Shown: piece after piece, positions 44,632-53,611 of the stretch
Layout of the letters: every line of letters begins with the position of its first letter
Position numbering within the stretch: the first letter of the stretch is position 1
Assembly (NCBI GenBank): GCA_902627935.1
Contig: CACOLA010000001.1
Location: 62,001-126,000, forward strand
Direction: 5' to 3'
DNA from: an uncultured Pelagibacteraceae bacterium
GTDB lineage: Bacteria > Pseudomonadota > Alphaproteobacteria > Pelagibacterales > Pelagibacteraceae
Length of the DNA: 64,000 nt
Translations under genes and position numbers: made by a program
The notes under the pieces: model-generated
The model's database searches: none
Seen by the model: only the letters and a program-made list of their open reading frames with translations
What the model was told of the DNA's origin: nothing

Positions 44632-45720
44632 TCATTTGTAATTATTTATTATTGTTTTTATAAGTTGAGGTCTTATCTGATGTCTATCATTCTTATCAAT
44701 AATAATAGATGGAAATATAGGACTATTTTTAATAGCTTTTTTAAATGCTAATGCATATGGGTTTGCAAAGCAACAAGGATCATCATCATTATAAACTAAA
44801 GTTGCTTTTCTATTTCTAATTCCATTATTGTTTATAAGCATCATTTGATATAACTCTATATAGTTTATAAGGTGATAAACTTTACTATAAACTTGTTCCC
44901 AATCACCTCGATTTTCTCCAAATTTTCTATAAGCTAATGGTAAACTGCCTGAATAGCTTATGGCTGAATTAAGATTTGGCATTAGAGCAGAAAGCCATAC
45001 TGTGTACCAACCACCTCCTGAAATTCCCATGATTAATATATCTTCATATTGAAATTTATTTATAGTTGAGTCAATTATTGCAATGTGAGGATACAAAAAT
45101 AAACTTAAAGGATCTAATTGGGGGTTTTTTTCATCATAAAAAAAACTGTAGTTGCCATGTTCTCTTGCTTGTTTAGCATTAAGCTCCATTTTACTAGATC
45201 GAATTGGAAAAGATGCATTTCCACTATTGAGGCCAAGTCCTAACATAGACATAGAAAGCACATCACAACCAGTCTCTAAAAAATCATCAACTAACTTACT
45301 ATGATAGTCGTAATCGAAAGGATTTCCACCATGACCTTGTATATAAATTCTTAAACATTTATTTTTAGGTTTTAAACTTTTTGTCAGTATCGCGTTACTT
45401 TTTACTCCATAATAATTTGTTGAAATATAAATTTTATTATCAGAAGTTTCAAATGACATCTGCAATTCAATATCAGGAATGATAAATTTATTTATCTTTT
45501 TTCGTAATTTAATAAGATCAGAGGGATTATATTCTGTAATTTTTAAATTGTTATTAAGCGTTTTATTGTAATTGGATTGAATTCTTTTATCTGAAGTAAG
45601 AGACCACTTTAACATTCTTACCTCCTCATAAGGAAACCACTTATAAGTGCCGACACCTATTCCATATAAAAATGTCAAAAAAATAATTGAAAAAAAAATA
45701 ATTGTTTTAATTAATTTCAT
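44632..45720 (-). CDS. membrane-anchored alpha/beta-hydrolase
   Basis: A 362-residue protein. The N terminus (KLIKTIIFFSIIFLTFLYGIGVG) is a signal anchor, so the catalytic domain should lie in the periplasm. The nucleophile elbow is MGISGGGWYT with Ser in GISGGG. The oxyanion region IYIQGHGGNPFDYDYH and the late acidic and His residues (VYNDDDPCCF, KNDRHQIRP) complete an alpha/beta-hydrolase pattern. The target is unknown; an acyl or acetyl esterase acting on surface glycans would fit the neighbourhood. It is convergent with the Gfo/Idh/MocA gene. Confidence 0.78.
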   Translation of the reverse strand: MKLIKTIIFFSIIFLTFLYGIGVGTYKWFPYEEVRMLKWSLTSDKRIQSNYNKTLNNNLKITEYNPSDLIKLRKKINKFIIPDIELQMSFETSDNKIYISTNYYGVKSNAILTKSLKPKNKCLRIYIQGHGGNPFDYDYHSKLVDDFLETGCDVLSMSMLGLGLNSGNASFPIRSSKMELNAKQAREHGNYSFFYDEKNPQLDPLSLFLYPHIAIIDSTINKFQYEDILIMGISGGGWYTVWLSALMPNLNSAISYSGSLPLAYRKFGENRGDWEQVYSKVYHLINYIELYQMMLINNNGIRNRKATLVYNDDDPCCFANPYALAFKKAIKNSPIFPSIIIDKNDRHQIRPQLIKTIINNYK

Positions 45721-45729
45721 TAATATTTT

Positions 45730-46269
45730 TTACTTAAATTTAAGTCTAAAAACATCTGCTAAATACCATACTGATTTATGATCAATAATATCTAAATGTC
45801 TACATAAAATATCTATTTCATCTTTTGGACTTAAGACTGTAAATGCATGAGAGCCAGTTTGCATCAGTAAGTACTTTCCAATTGTATTTAGTAAAGATTG
45901 TTTACTAATTCCAACAATAAATTCTAATTTTGGATTATTTTTTTTAAATTCTAAAATTAATGATTCTAATTTATCTTTTTGAAATGTATGAAAAACTTCA
46001 TTAGCTACAACTATATCAAAACTTTCATTTTGCCAATTTTTTACCTCTGATAAATTTTCTAAAATGTCATAGTTTATCACTTTTGTTTTTGGATGATTCT
46101 TAATAACCATTTTTTTTAATTGGCCTGTACCACAGCCAAAATCTAACACTCTAAGATTTTCTCTTTTTAATTTACCTATTTGAATTATGACTCTTAATAA
46201 TTTCTTAAAGTAAATTCCAGATATACCTCTGTATTCAGTAGTTACATCAAATTTCTGTTGAGTTTTCAT
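45730..46269 (-). CDS. class I SAM-dependent methyltransferase
   Basis: A 179-residue methyltransferase. Motif I is VLDFGCGTGQLKKMV, motif II INYDILEN, and the motif IV region is SFDIVVANEVFHTF. It is short, essentially the catalytic core with a small C-terminal addition. It is upstream of the alpha/beta-hydrolase gene on the same strand (9-base gap). The substrate is unknown; a glycan or lipid precursor is inferred from context. Confidence 0.78.
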   Translation of the reverse strand: MKTQQKFDVTTEYRGISGIYFKKLLRVIIQIGKLKRENLRVLDFGCGTGQLKKMVIKNHPKTKVINYDILENLSEVKNWQNESFDIVVANEVFHTFQKDKLESLILEFKKNNPKLEFIVGISKQSLLNTIGKYLLMQTGSHAFTVLSPKDEIDILCRHLDIIDHKSVWYLADVFRLKFK

Positions 46270-46369
46270 ATATCTTAAAAATTATTAAAAAGACAATAAG
46301 ATGTATATCAAAAAAATTTTTTATAAAAATGATTAAAAAATTCAATATTATGGACAATTCTTAATCAAC

Positions 46370-46434
46370 AAACTAAACTAGAATAATGAACCTACTAGAC
46401 AAGAATTAACTGGTTCAGTATTATTGATTAGTTT
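46370..46434 (+). promoter_or_regulatory. extended imperfect hairpin in the leader of the DegT-type gene
   Basis: Three nested pairings form one long arm: AAACTAA (46370-46376) with TTAGTTT (46428-46434), AATAAT (46382-46387) with ATTATT (46420-46425), and GAACC (46388-46392) with GGTTC (46412-46416). It ends 25 bases before an AAGGAG (46460-46465). No T-run follows. It may be a structured 5' leader for the rightward genes. The rest of the 207-base gap shows nothing else I can support. Confidence 0.4.
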
Positions 46435-46476
46435 TGAGATAAGTCTAATTCATATAGTTAAGGAGATATATTCTTT

Positions 46477-47733
46477 TTGAGGAGAAAAATACCACCAAGA
46501 CAAATATTATATCCTGGAAATTTATTGAAAATTTTTTTCAATTCATTCTTTCCAAAAAAGATTGATGAAAAAAATTTCGATAGATATTTTAAGAATTTTT
46601 TTAAATCAAAAAAAGAAAATACTTTTATTCCAGTAAACAAAGCAAGAGTTGGTATTTATTTAATAATTAAATTCTTAAAAAATAAATTTTCGAAAAATAA
46701 AATTTTAATGTCTCCACTAACTGTATTTGATGTTGTAAATATGGTTTTAAGTGCAGGATGTACTCCAGACTTTATAGATTTTAAAAAAAATTCATTCGAT
46801 ATTGATATTGATAAACTTGATACAAAACTTGCTAAAGATGAGAATATATGTGCAATTCTAATTTGTAATTATCAAATAAATACAAACATTGAGGAAGTAA
46901 CAAAAGTTGCGAAAAAATATAATGTTCAAATTATTCTAGATTGTGCAATTTCTATAACATCAACTTTAAATGAAAAACCTTTAGTTGATCATGTCAAATA
47001 TGCTGTCTTCAGTTTTAATTTATTTAAAGTTTTACAATGCATCCATGGAGGAGCAATCATAACATCTGATAATGAATTGCAAAAATATGTGGTTACGGAG
47101 CAAGAAACTTGGAGTATTTATAATTATACTGATTTATTCAATTATTTTTTTAAAGGTATACAAGTTAAAATTTTAACTTTACCTATCATTTATGAATTGA
47201 TTACATTTAAGCTTTTTAAGTTTGGTGATTTGAAAAATATTAGTTTTATAAAAAATCTATCCAAAAATGATCCAAATCCAAAAAAAATAAATTTTATTGG
47301 TAAAAACTATAAAAAAAAAATGAATGATGGACAAGCTCAGCAGATTTATAAAAATATTGAAAAGATATTTACAATGAGAGATGAGAGAGAACAAAAATTT
47401 CTTATTTATGAAAAAGGGATTAAAAACGATTTCATTCAATTATTTTATAGAAAAAAAGATATAAATGAAAAAAATACTTTTATAAATTTTCCAATCTTAA
47501 TTAAAGATAATAAAAAAAAAATATTTAGCGAATATCTTTATAAAAATAATATTGATCACGCTAAGTATTTTTATAGATCATGTGATGAGATTGAATGTTT
47601 TAAAGATTTAGGAGATCAGTGTATTAACTCCCAATTTATATCAAATAATATAATTCTTTTACCTATACATAAAGAAATAGATGATAATAAAATAAAAAAA
47701 AATATTAATGTTATAAATTCATTTCTAAAATAG
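46477..47733 (+). CDS. DegT/DnrJ/EryC1/StrS-type aminotransferase-like protein
   Basis: A 418-residue fold-type I PLP protein. MSPLTVFDVVNMVLSAGCTPDFIDF and IILDCAISI match the sugar-aminotransferase family. The Schiff-base Lys is expected in FSFNLFKVLQCIHGGAIITSD (family FSFHxxKxxxxGEGG). Divergence around the Lys means activity on a nucleotide sugar is only probable. The start is TTG at 46477 with AAGGAG at 46460-46465. The stop overlaps the GTG start of the next gene by one base. Confidence 0.72.
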   Translation: MRRKIPPRQILYPGNLLKIFFNSFFPKKIDEKNFDRYFKNFFKSKKENTFIPVNKARVGIYLIIKFLKNKFSKNKILMSPLTVFDVVNMVLSAGCTPDFIDFKKNSFDIDIDKLDTKLAKDENICAILICNYQINTNIEEVTKVAKKYNVQIILDCAISITSTLNEKPLVDHVKYAVFSFNLFKVLQCIHGGAIITSDNELQKYVVTEQETWSIYNYTDLFNYFFKGIQVKILTLPIIYELITFKLFKFGDLKNISFIKNLSKNDPNPKKINFIGKNYKKKMNDGQAQQIYKNIEKIFTMRDEREQKFLIYEKGIKNDFIQLFYRKKDINEKNTFINFPILIKDNKKKIFSEYLYKNNIDHAKYFYRSCDEIECFKDLGDQCINSQFISNNIILLPIHKEIDDNKIKKNINVINSFLK

Positions 47734-49067
47734 TGAAAAAAAGAAAAAAAAATTTTATTGTAATTGGATCAGGTTTTACCTCTTTAATAAGTACTTTAAG
47801 TCTAATAAAGAAAGGTATTTTACCAACAGTAATAGATATAGGAACAAAATACACTAAAGTAGATGGATATAGCTCAATTTCAAAACCTTTTTTTTATAAA
47901 AAAAAAATTGAAGATTACTCGCTTTTTGGCGGACTGTCTGAGGTCTGGAAGGGAGTTGTTGCATGCTCCTCTAATTCCGATCTAAACAATTTATTTTTAA
48001 AAAATAAAGAAAAATTATTTGATACAACATTAAATTTAATAAAAGATTATTCATTTTATACTAACACATTGGTAGATGATAATAAAAATGAATTTGATTT
48101 TGTAAAATTGTCTTTAGATGAAGTTAAAGATATTCTATTTAGAAAGAAATCTTGGATAGGAAAACCTATCTTCTTTTGCAAAAAAGGTAAAAATAAAAAT
48201 GAGATAATACCGTTTGAAACAAAAAGTTTTTTTAACAATTTAATTAGATCAAAGAAAATAAAGTATATTCAAGGTCAAGTAATAAAAGTTGGTCAAAATA
48301 AAAATAAAACATTTGTATTTTACAAGTCACAAAATGATAAAATTAAAAAAATTGAGTATGATCATATATTTTGTGGTGCAGGTGCGCTTTCTTCAAGTAG
48401 AATAATTAACAATAGTATTAATTCTATAGACGATACAGTTTTTATGAATACAAGTAAAAAAGGATTATTCTTTTCTTTATTTAAAAAAAAAACAATTATC
48501 GATCTAAATAATTCCCATCCAATATATCAAGGTATTATATTTGAAGATAATAAAGCTAAAATTTATATTCAGTGTTATCTATTTTCTCAAATGCTTTATA
48601 ATTTTATACCAAAATTTCTAAAAATATTTTTTAAGATAATACTAAGTTTGAATATTTTTAAATACCTAGCAATAATCTTTATAAGTATAGATCATAATTC
48701 TGAGGTAAAAGTTATTAACAACTCCAATATAATTACACAAAATAAAACTATCAAAAAAAATCTATTAAAAAGATTATTTAAAAAAATAAATATTGTACAA
48801 AACATTTTTACTATTTATTCAATAGGTAAATATTTACCATCTTTAGCAGGGAATCATTATGGAGCTAGCTTTTTATATAAAAAAAATAATTCAAAACTAA
48901 AATTTACTTTGTCAGACAAAATTGGAAAAGTTCATGGATTAAAGAATTTTTATATAATAGATTCTGCATCATTAAATAAAATATTATGTGTACCTCCAAC
49001 TTTGTTATCAATGATGCACTCTTGTAGAATTACTTCTAAGGTTTTAAATAAAAATAAGTTTGTTTAA
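47733..49067 (+). CDS. GMC-like FAD-dependent oxidoreductase
   Basis: A 444-residue flavoprotein with an N-terminal FAD motif FIVIGSGFTSLISTLSL. The C-terminal half DKIGKVHGLKNFYIIDSASLN...PPTLLSMMHSCRI matches the GMC oxidoreductase end (G-x-HG-x-x-NLYV-x-D-x-S...NPT). FCGAGALSSSRIINNS is the usual FAD-binding strand. The start is GTG. GMC enzymes oxidise alcohols or sugars; the specific substrate is unknown. Co-transcription with the aminotransferase suggests that oxidation of a hydroxyl precedes transamination (inference). Confidence 0.75.
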   Translation: MKKRKKNFIVIGSGFTSLISTLSLIKKGILPTVIDIGTKYTKVDGYSSISKPFFYKKKIEDYSLFGGLSEVWKGVVACSSNSDLNNLFLKNKEKLFDTTLNLIKDYSFYTNTLVDDNKNEFDFVKLSLDEVKDILFRKKSWIGKPIFFCKKGKNKNEIIPFETKSFFNNLIRSKKIKYIQGQVIKVGQNKNKTFVFYKSQNDKIKKIEYDHIFCGAGALSSSRIINNSINSIDDTVFMNTSKKGLFFSLFKKKTIIDLNNSHPIYQGIIFEDNKAKIYIQCYLFSQMLYNFIPKFLKIFFKIILSLNIFKYLAIIFISIDHNSEVKVINNSNIITQNKTIKKNLLKRLFKKINIVQNIFTIYSIGKYLPSLAGNHYGASFLYKKNNSKLKFTLSDKIGKVHGLKNFYIIDSASLNKILCVPPTLLSMMHSCRITSKVLNKNKFV

Positions 49068-49079
49068 TTTGTATTCCTT

Positions 49080-49847
49080 TTAATCAGAGTTAGTACTACC
49101 TGGATCTATTAAAAAACTATCTTTAGTTTTATTATTATGTTGATAAGATTTTTTAAATGTGATCAATTTTAAGAAACGCCAAAATAAACTAAAACGTCTT
49201 TCATTTATAAATAATGGAGGTTTTAACTCATCACCTAATTTTGATTTTTTAATATATTTTGCTAAACCTGTTGATCCTCTTGAAATAATAAAATCAATAG
49301 AGGAATGATTTGATCTAAAAATCGATTCTAGTAAATTAAGAATTTTTCTATTGGCAATTTCTAATGATACAGAATCTTTTCTTTGATTTCGCATATAAGG
49401 CCCACTATCTATATCATCAAAATATATGACACCATTTTCTTTAATATATTTAAAAAAAGAATAAACTTCTTTCATTACGTGTTCGTCTGTGTGTTTAGAG
49501 TCTACATAAAGTAAATCAATACCATCCTTGAGAAAGGGTTTTTTTAAAATTAAAGCCTCAATATCAGCTGAGTCTTGTTGAACAAATTCCCATTTATCAG
49601 ATTTTGCAGCATTTTTACAGTCTAGTATATCTACCGAAATTAATTTGGCATATGGTTTTTCATCAATAGCATTTAAAAATACTTTAGTACTTTGTCCTTT
49701 ATCTACACCAAGTTCAACAATGACTGGATTCTCTCTTTTAGATGCTTCATAGTGCATCTCTAATAGTTGGTTAGCTGCAAATCTTGTCTCCGATCTTTCT
49801 TTTGATGATCTTCGTAACGTGTCTAAATAATTTTCGTAAGGTTTCAT
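49080..49847 (-). CDS. class I SAM-dependent methyltransferase (Methyltransf_24-like)
   Basis: A 255-residue protein. IVELGVDKGQSTKVFLNAI is motif I, LISVDILDCKN the acidic strand end, and IDLLYVDSKHTDEHVMKEV with GVIYFDDIDSGPYM the later core motifs seen in cephalosporin-hydroxylase-like methyltransferases. The C-terminal 60 residues are variable. Transcribed opposite to its neighbours, it is convergent with the GMC-like gene. It probably methylates a surface-glycan sugar; no direct evidence. Confidence 0.75.
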   Translation of the reverse strand: MKPYENYLDTLRRSSKERSETRFAANQLLEMHYEASKRENPVIVELGVDKGQSTKVFLNAIDEKPYAKLISVDILDCKNAAKSDKWEFVQQDSADIEALILKKPFLKDGIDLLYVDSKHTDEHVMKEVYSFFKYIKENGVIYFDDIDSGPYMRNQRKDSVSLEIANRKILNLLESIFRSNHSSIDFIISRGSTGLAKYIKKSKLGDELKPPLFINERRFSLFWRFLKLITFKKSYQHNNKTKDSFLIDPGSTNSD

Positions 49848-49951
49848 TTTAAAGCGTCATCATTGTTTAGTTTGATATTGATAATATATTGTAATAAATG
49901 ATTTAATCTTTGTATATTCAAAAATAAAATATATATTAGTTAATACTGACC

Positions 49952-50731
49952 ATGAAGTTTATTAAACATTTAATTATACCTATAATAATCTTTTTTATTC
50001 TATCATTTGCATTGATAACTTTTTCTGCAGTTATAAATATTTATGAAAAAAGAGATAAGATTAATAAATTTATTGAACTAAAAATAAAAAAAAAAGAAGT
50101 TTATAATGATAATACAGATGAAGACATTTATTGGGCTAATGAGATATTAAATGGTGGTTATATTCTTCATTTTAGACATGCTGAGCGAGATAAATGGATT
50201 GATGTAACAATGTATGACGCGCTCGAAAGTGATGTTCACCAAAAAGGTATTGATGAAAGTAGGTTAGCTGAAAATGAATATTTTAAAAATGCTGTTTGTT
50301 TAAATGAAAGAGGATTAATTCAAGCTAAAGCAATGGGAGAGCATATAAAACTTATTGGTTTACCAATAGGAAAAGTTTATTCTTCAGTTTCTTGCCGTTC
50401 AAGACAAACAGCAGAACTCGCTTTCAATGGTTATGATTCCCTTCACAGGATTCTTGTTCACAAAGGGCCATATAATGAAAAAAAAGATATAAGATTAGAA
50501 AAACTTAAAAAATTTTATTCTGAAATTGAAATAGTTAAGGGAACAAACTCAATTGTTTCATCGCATAATTCAGTAATTGATTGTAAGATGTTTGTTAATG
50601 ATAAATGCCCAGATGATCCATTTTTAGAGGAGGGTGGTTTTTATGTAATTAGTCAAACAGATCAAGGACTAATTTTTGAACATGAATTTCATTTTTATAA
50701 TTCTTTTAACATGGTTTTTTATGAACGTTAA
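49952..50731 (+). CDS. membrane-anchored histidine phosphatase superfamily protein
   Basis: A 259-residue protein with an N-terminal membrane anchor (HLIIPIIIFFILSFALITFSA). A histidine-phosphatase core follows: LHFRHAERDKW holds the phospho-accepting His of the RH(A/G)E motif, VYSSVSCRSRQTAELAF the second Arg, and IVSSHNSVID the second His. Its topology puts the enzyme in the periplasm. It recalls Ais/PmrG-type lipopolysaccharide phosphatases, but the match is only at superfamily level. Confidence 0.75.
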   Translation: MKFIKHLIIPIIIFFILSFALITFSAVINIYEKRDKINKFIELKIKKKEVYNDNTDEDIYWANEILNGGYILHFRHAERDKWIDVTMYDALESDVHQKGIDESRLAENEYFKNAVCLNERGLIQAKAMGEHIKLIGLPIGKVYSSVSCRSRQTAELAFNGYDSLHRILVHKGPYNEKKDIRLEKLKKFYSEIEIVKGTNSIVSSHNSVIDCKMFVNDKCPDDPFLEEGGFYVISQTDQGLIFEHEFHFYNSFNMVFYER

Positions 50732-50773
50732 TTTTAAAAATACTTTCAATCTTTATTTTAATAATTTAAAATT

Positions 50774-51721
50774 TTATTTTTTCTTATAAACAGTATAATT
50801 TTTTTTTGGAGAATTTTGATCAGTAATCATTTTTTTTATAGTTTCAAGCATTAGAACTATTGAGAAAAAAATGAGACCAGTTAATGCAAAAAAAATAACG
50901 ATTATTGGCAAGGGGGTCTCTATAAACGAAACATTTAAAAATATTTTTTTATAAACCATATAAATAAAAGTTATTATTGATAGAAAAAAGGAAGTTAGAC
51001 CCAAAAATCCAATTGTATAAAAATATGATCGTTCATTTTTAGTAAAATTAATAAATATTAAATCAATTAAAACTCTAAATACTCTCTCAATTCCATATTT
51101 GCTTATACCCTTAGTTCTTTTTCTATGATTTACTTCAACTTCAACAATTTTAATTTTTTTTTGACTTATCTGAGCAGCAAACAGTCTATTAAAATCACCA
51201 AAAAGATTTTCGATTTCTACATCTTTTTTGTTAAATATTCTTAAGGCACAACCATGATCTGACAGTTTTGAATTAGTGAATATTCTTATAAGAGAATTTG
51301 CTATTTTGCTGGGCAAGACTTTGGACCAATATGGATCATTTCGATATTTTCTATATCCATGAACAATCACACTATCATGCAATGAATATTCATTTACCAT
51401 AGGAATAAAATCATTAGGGTCGTTTTGTCTATCTCCATCTAATAAAATAATATCATCAAAAGATGACACCTCTATACCGTTTAGTATTGAGCTACATTGA
51501 GATAAATTTCTAGAATTTTTTACTATTACAGTTGATATTGGATTTTCAAAATTTTTAATTATCTCATAAGTGTTGTCTGTTGAACCGTCATCTATATAAA
51601 CCAATTCAAAATTGTGAGCGCTTTTGTTTTGTAATACTTTTGTTGCGTCTAAAATTTCATTATTAAGATCTTTAATATTTTCACTTTCATTGAATAGCGG
51701 GATTACTATAGAAAAATTCAT
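50774..51721 (-). CDS. glycosyltransferase family 2 with C-terminal membrane helices (GtrB/DPM-like)
   Basis: A ~315-residue enzyme with a GT-A domain (FSIVIPLFNESENI, ELVYIDDGSTDNT, ILLDGDRQNDP as the DxD-like site) and two C-terminal transmembrane segments. This is the layout of undecaprenyl-phosphate glucosyl/mannosyl transferases such as GtrB and ArnC. It likely loads a sugar onto a lipid carrier for transfer by a GT-C protein, and such a protein is encoded at 53604. I choose ATG rc-51721 (MNFSIVIP); a TTG two codons earlier is the alternative. Confidence 0.85.
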   Translation of the reverse strand: MNFSIVIPLFNESENIKDLNNEILDATKVLQNKSAHNFELVYIDDGSTDNTYEIIKNFENPISTVIVKNSRNLSQCSSILNGIEVSSFDDIILLDGDRQNDPNDFIPMVNEYSLHDSVIVHGYRKYRNDPYWSKVLPSKIANSLIRIFTNSKLSDHGCALRIFNKKDVEIENLFGDFNRLFAAQISQKKIKIVEVEVNHRKRTKGISKYGIERVFRVLIDLIFINFTKNERSYFYTIGFLGLTSFFLSIITFIYMVYKKIFLNVSFIETPLPIIVIFFALTGLIFFSIVLMLETIKKMITDQNSPKKNYTVYKKK

Positions 51722-51787
51722 ATTCAAGATATATACATATATATAAATTAATTTAAATTAAAATAATTATATAAAGTTTAATCAAAA

Positions 51788-53611
51788 ATGTGTGCGGTTT
51801 ACGGAATAATAGGTGACACAAATTATAAATTACTTAAAGAAATGTCCTCATGTCAAATCTACCGAGGACCAGACTCTCAAAATTTTTTGATTAATAAAAA
51901 AAATAATTTTTCTATTGGAATGAACAGGCTATCTGTAATAGACAAAAAAAAGGGTATACAACCAATGTATTCTCATGACAAAAAGTATGTTGTTGTATTT
52001 AACGGAGCAATTTACAATTTTAATGAAATTAAAAAGTTTTTATCAAAAAAAAAAATTAGATTTAAAACAAATTCTGACACAGAAGTATTAATTAATTCTT
52101 ATAGTTATTGGGGCAATAAATGCTTTAATTATTTTGATGGAATGTGGGCTATAGGAATTTATGATTTTTCTAATAAAAAATTTATCCTATCTAGAGATTA
52201 CGTAGGACAAAAGCCCTTATTTTATCACCAGGATAATGATAAATTAATTTTTTCCAGTCAAATAAATGGAATTTTTAAATATACTAATAAATTTGATGTT
52301 TTAAAAAAAAATTATGAAGAATATTTAAGATTTGGTTATTTTCATGCCCCTAACACTTTATACAAAAATATTTATCAAGTTTGTCCAGGACAAATTATTG
52401 AATTCAAAAAACGAAAGATAATTAAAAAAAATTACTGGAAAATCGAAAATAGCAGTGATTACAATTTGTTTTTTAAGAAAAAAAATTCTCAAAATATTGG
52501 GAATGCGTTTTCAACGACAATTAAAAAATTTCTAGTTGCTGATAAAGACGTAGCCTTATCATTAAGTGATGGAAATGACTCTAATTTAATCAAAACAATA
52601 ATGTTAAAACATAAAAAAAAGATTAATTCTTTTACTATTGGATTTAAAGATAAGTCTTACAATGAAGCAAATTTAGTAAAAAAAGATAAGTATAACTTAA
52701 ATTTAAAAAAAATTGTAACGGAGAAAGATTTAATCAAAACATTTAAAAAAATTAAAGAAAATATATTTTTCCCCTTTGGTGACTCTTCTGCTGTACCAAC
52801 ATATGAATTATTCAATTTAGTTAAAAAAAAAACGAATGTTATCATAGGAGGTGATGGAGGTGATGAAATATTTTTTGGATATTTATCTTTTAAAGCATTC
52901 TATATGGTAAACTTTATAAAAAAAATTATACCAAATTTTTTGTTAAAACTTATGAAATATCCTTTTAGAAATATAAAAATTACAACTGGTTATCTTAATT
53001 TTAGAAAAAAAATAAAAATTTTTTTTAAATATTTAGATAAAGATTTATCTTTGATTAATAATTATTGGATTACAAATTTTGATGATAGAGATATAGATGA
53101 ATATTTCGAAAGAAAAAATACAACAACTTATCATATGACTGAACTAAAAAGATTATTTAAAAAATATCCAGATAAAATGCGTTTTGCACAAATTTATTAT
53201 ATTAAATATTTCCTTCCACTAATTTTAACAAAGGTTGATTTTTCAAGTATGCTTAATTCTGTTGAAGCCAGATCTCCGTATTTAAGTAAAGATTTAATCA
53301 ATTTTTCTTTAAATTTTTCTACAAAAAAAAATTTTTCTTTTTTCGGCAATAGAAAGCTAATGAAAAATATTTTTATTGATTTTTTTGAAAACAATAAGAA
53401 ACATAAAAAACACGGATTTGCTTTTAATAAACATATAATTCTTAAAAATGAAAAATTAGTCAAAAAAAATATAGATAAAAATTATATGATTAATTCTAAA
53501 TATTTTTTTAAAAAACATCAGGAATATCTTCAAGGTAATTATGATAGTGAACAGTATCTGTGGAATGAAATTGTATTAAATTTTAGTAGACAGAATTTAG
53601 AACATGAATAA
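51788..53611 (+). CDS. asparagine synthase (glutamine-hydrolysing) homologue with altered PP-loop
   Basis: A 607-residue AsnB-family protein. The glutaminase domain is intact: MCAVYGIIGD with Cys2, YRGPDSQ, VFNGAIYNF and NSDTEVLI. The synthetase domain has IIGGDGGDEIFFGY and EARSPYLSKDLI. But the ATP-pyrophosphatase loop, normally SGGLDSS, reads SDGNDSN at residues 260-266, replacing an invariant Gly with Asp. Homologues in surface-polysaccharide clusters amidate uronic acids, so this is probably a glycan-modifying amidotransferase rather than the housekeeping enzyme. The altered loop could change or abolish adenylation. It overlaps the GT-C gene by 8 bp. Confidence 0.82.
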   Translation: MCAVYGIIGDTNYKLLKEMSSCQIYRGPDSQNFLINKKNNFSIGMNRLSVIDKKKGIQPMYSHDKKYVVVFNGAIYNFNEIKKFLSKKKIRFKTNSDTEVLINSYSYWGNKCFNYFDGMWAIGIYDFSNKKFILSRDYVGQKPLFYHQDNDKLIFSSQINGIFKYTNKFDVLKKNYEEYLRFGYFHAPNTLYKNIYQVCPGQIIEFKKRKIIKKNYWKIENSSDYNLFFKKKNSQNIGNAFSTTIKKFLVADKDVALSLSDGNDSNLIKTIMLKHKKKINSFTIGFKDKSYNEANLVKKDKYNLNLKKIVTEKDLIKTFKKIKENIFFPFGDSSAVPTYELFNLVKKKTNVIIGGDGGDEIFFGYLSFKAFYMVNFIKKIIPNFLLKLMKYPFRNIKITTGYLNFRKKIKIFFKYLDKDLSLINNYWITNFDDRDIDEYFERKNTTTYHMTELKRLFKKYPDKMRFAQIYYIKYFLPLILTKVDFSSMLNSVEARSPYLSKDLINFSLNFSTKKNFSFFGNRKLMKNIFIDFFENNKKHKKHGFAFNKHIILKNEKLVKKNIDKNYMINSKYFFKKHQEYLQGNYDSEQYLWNEIVLNFSRQNLEHE

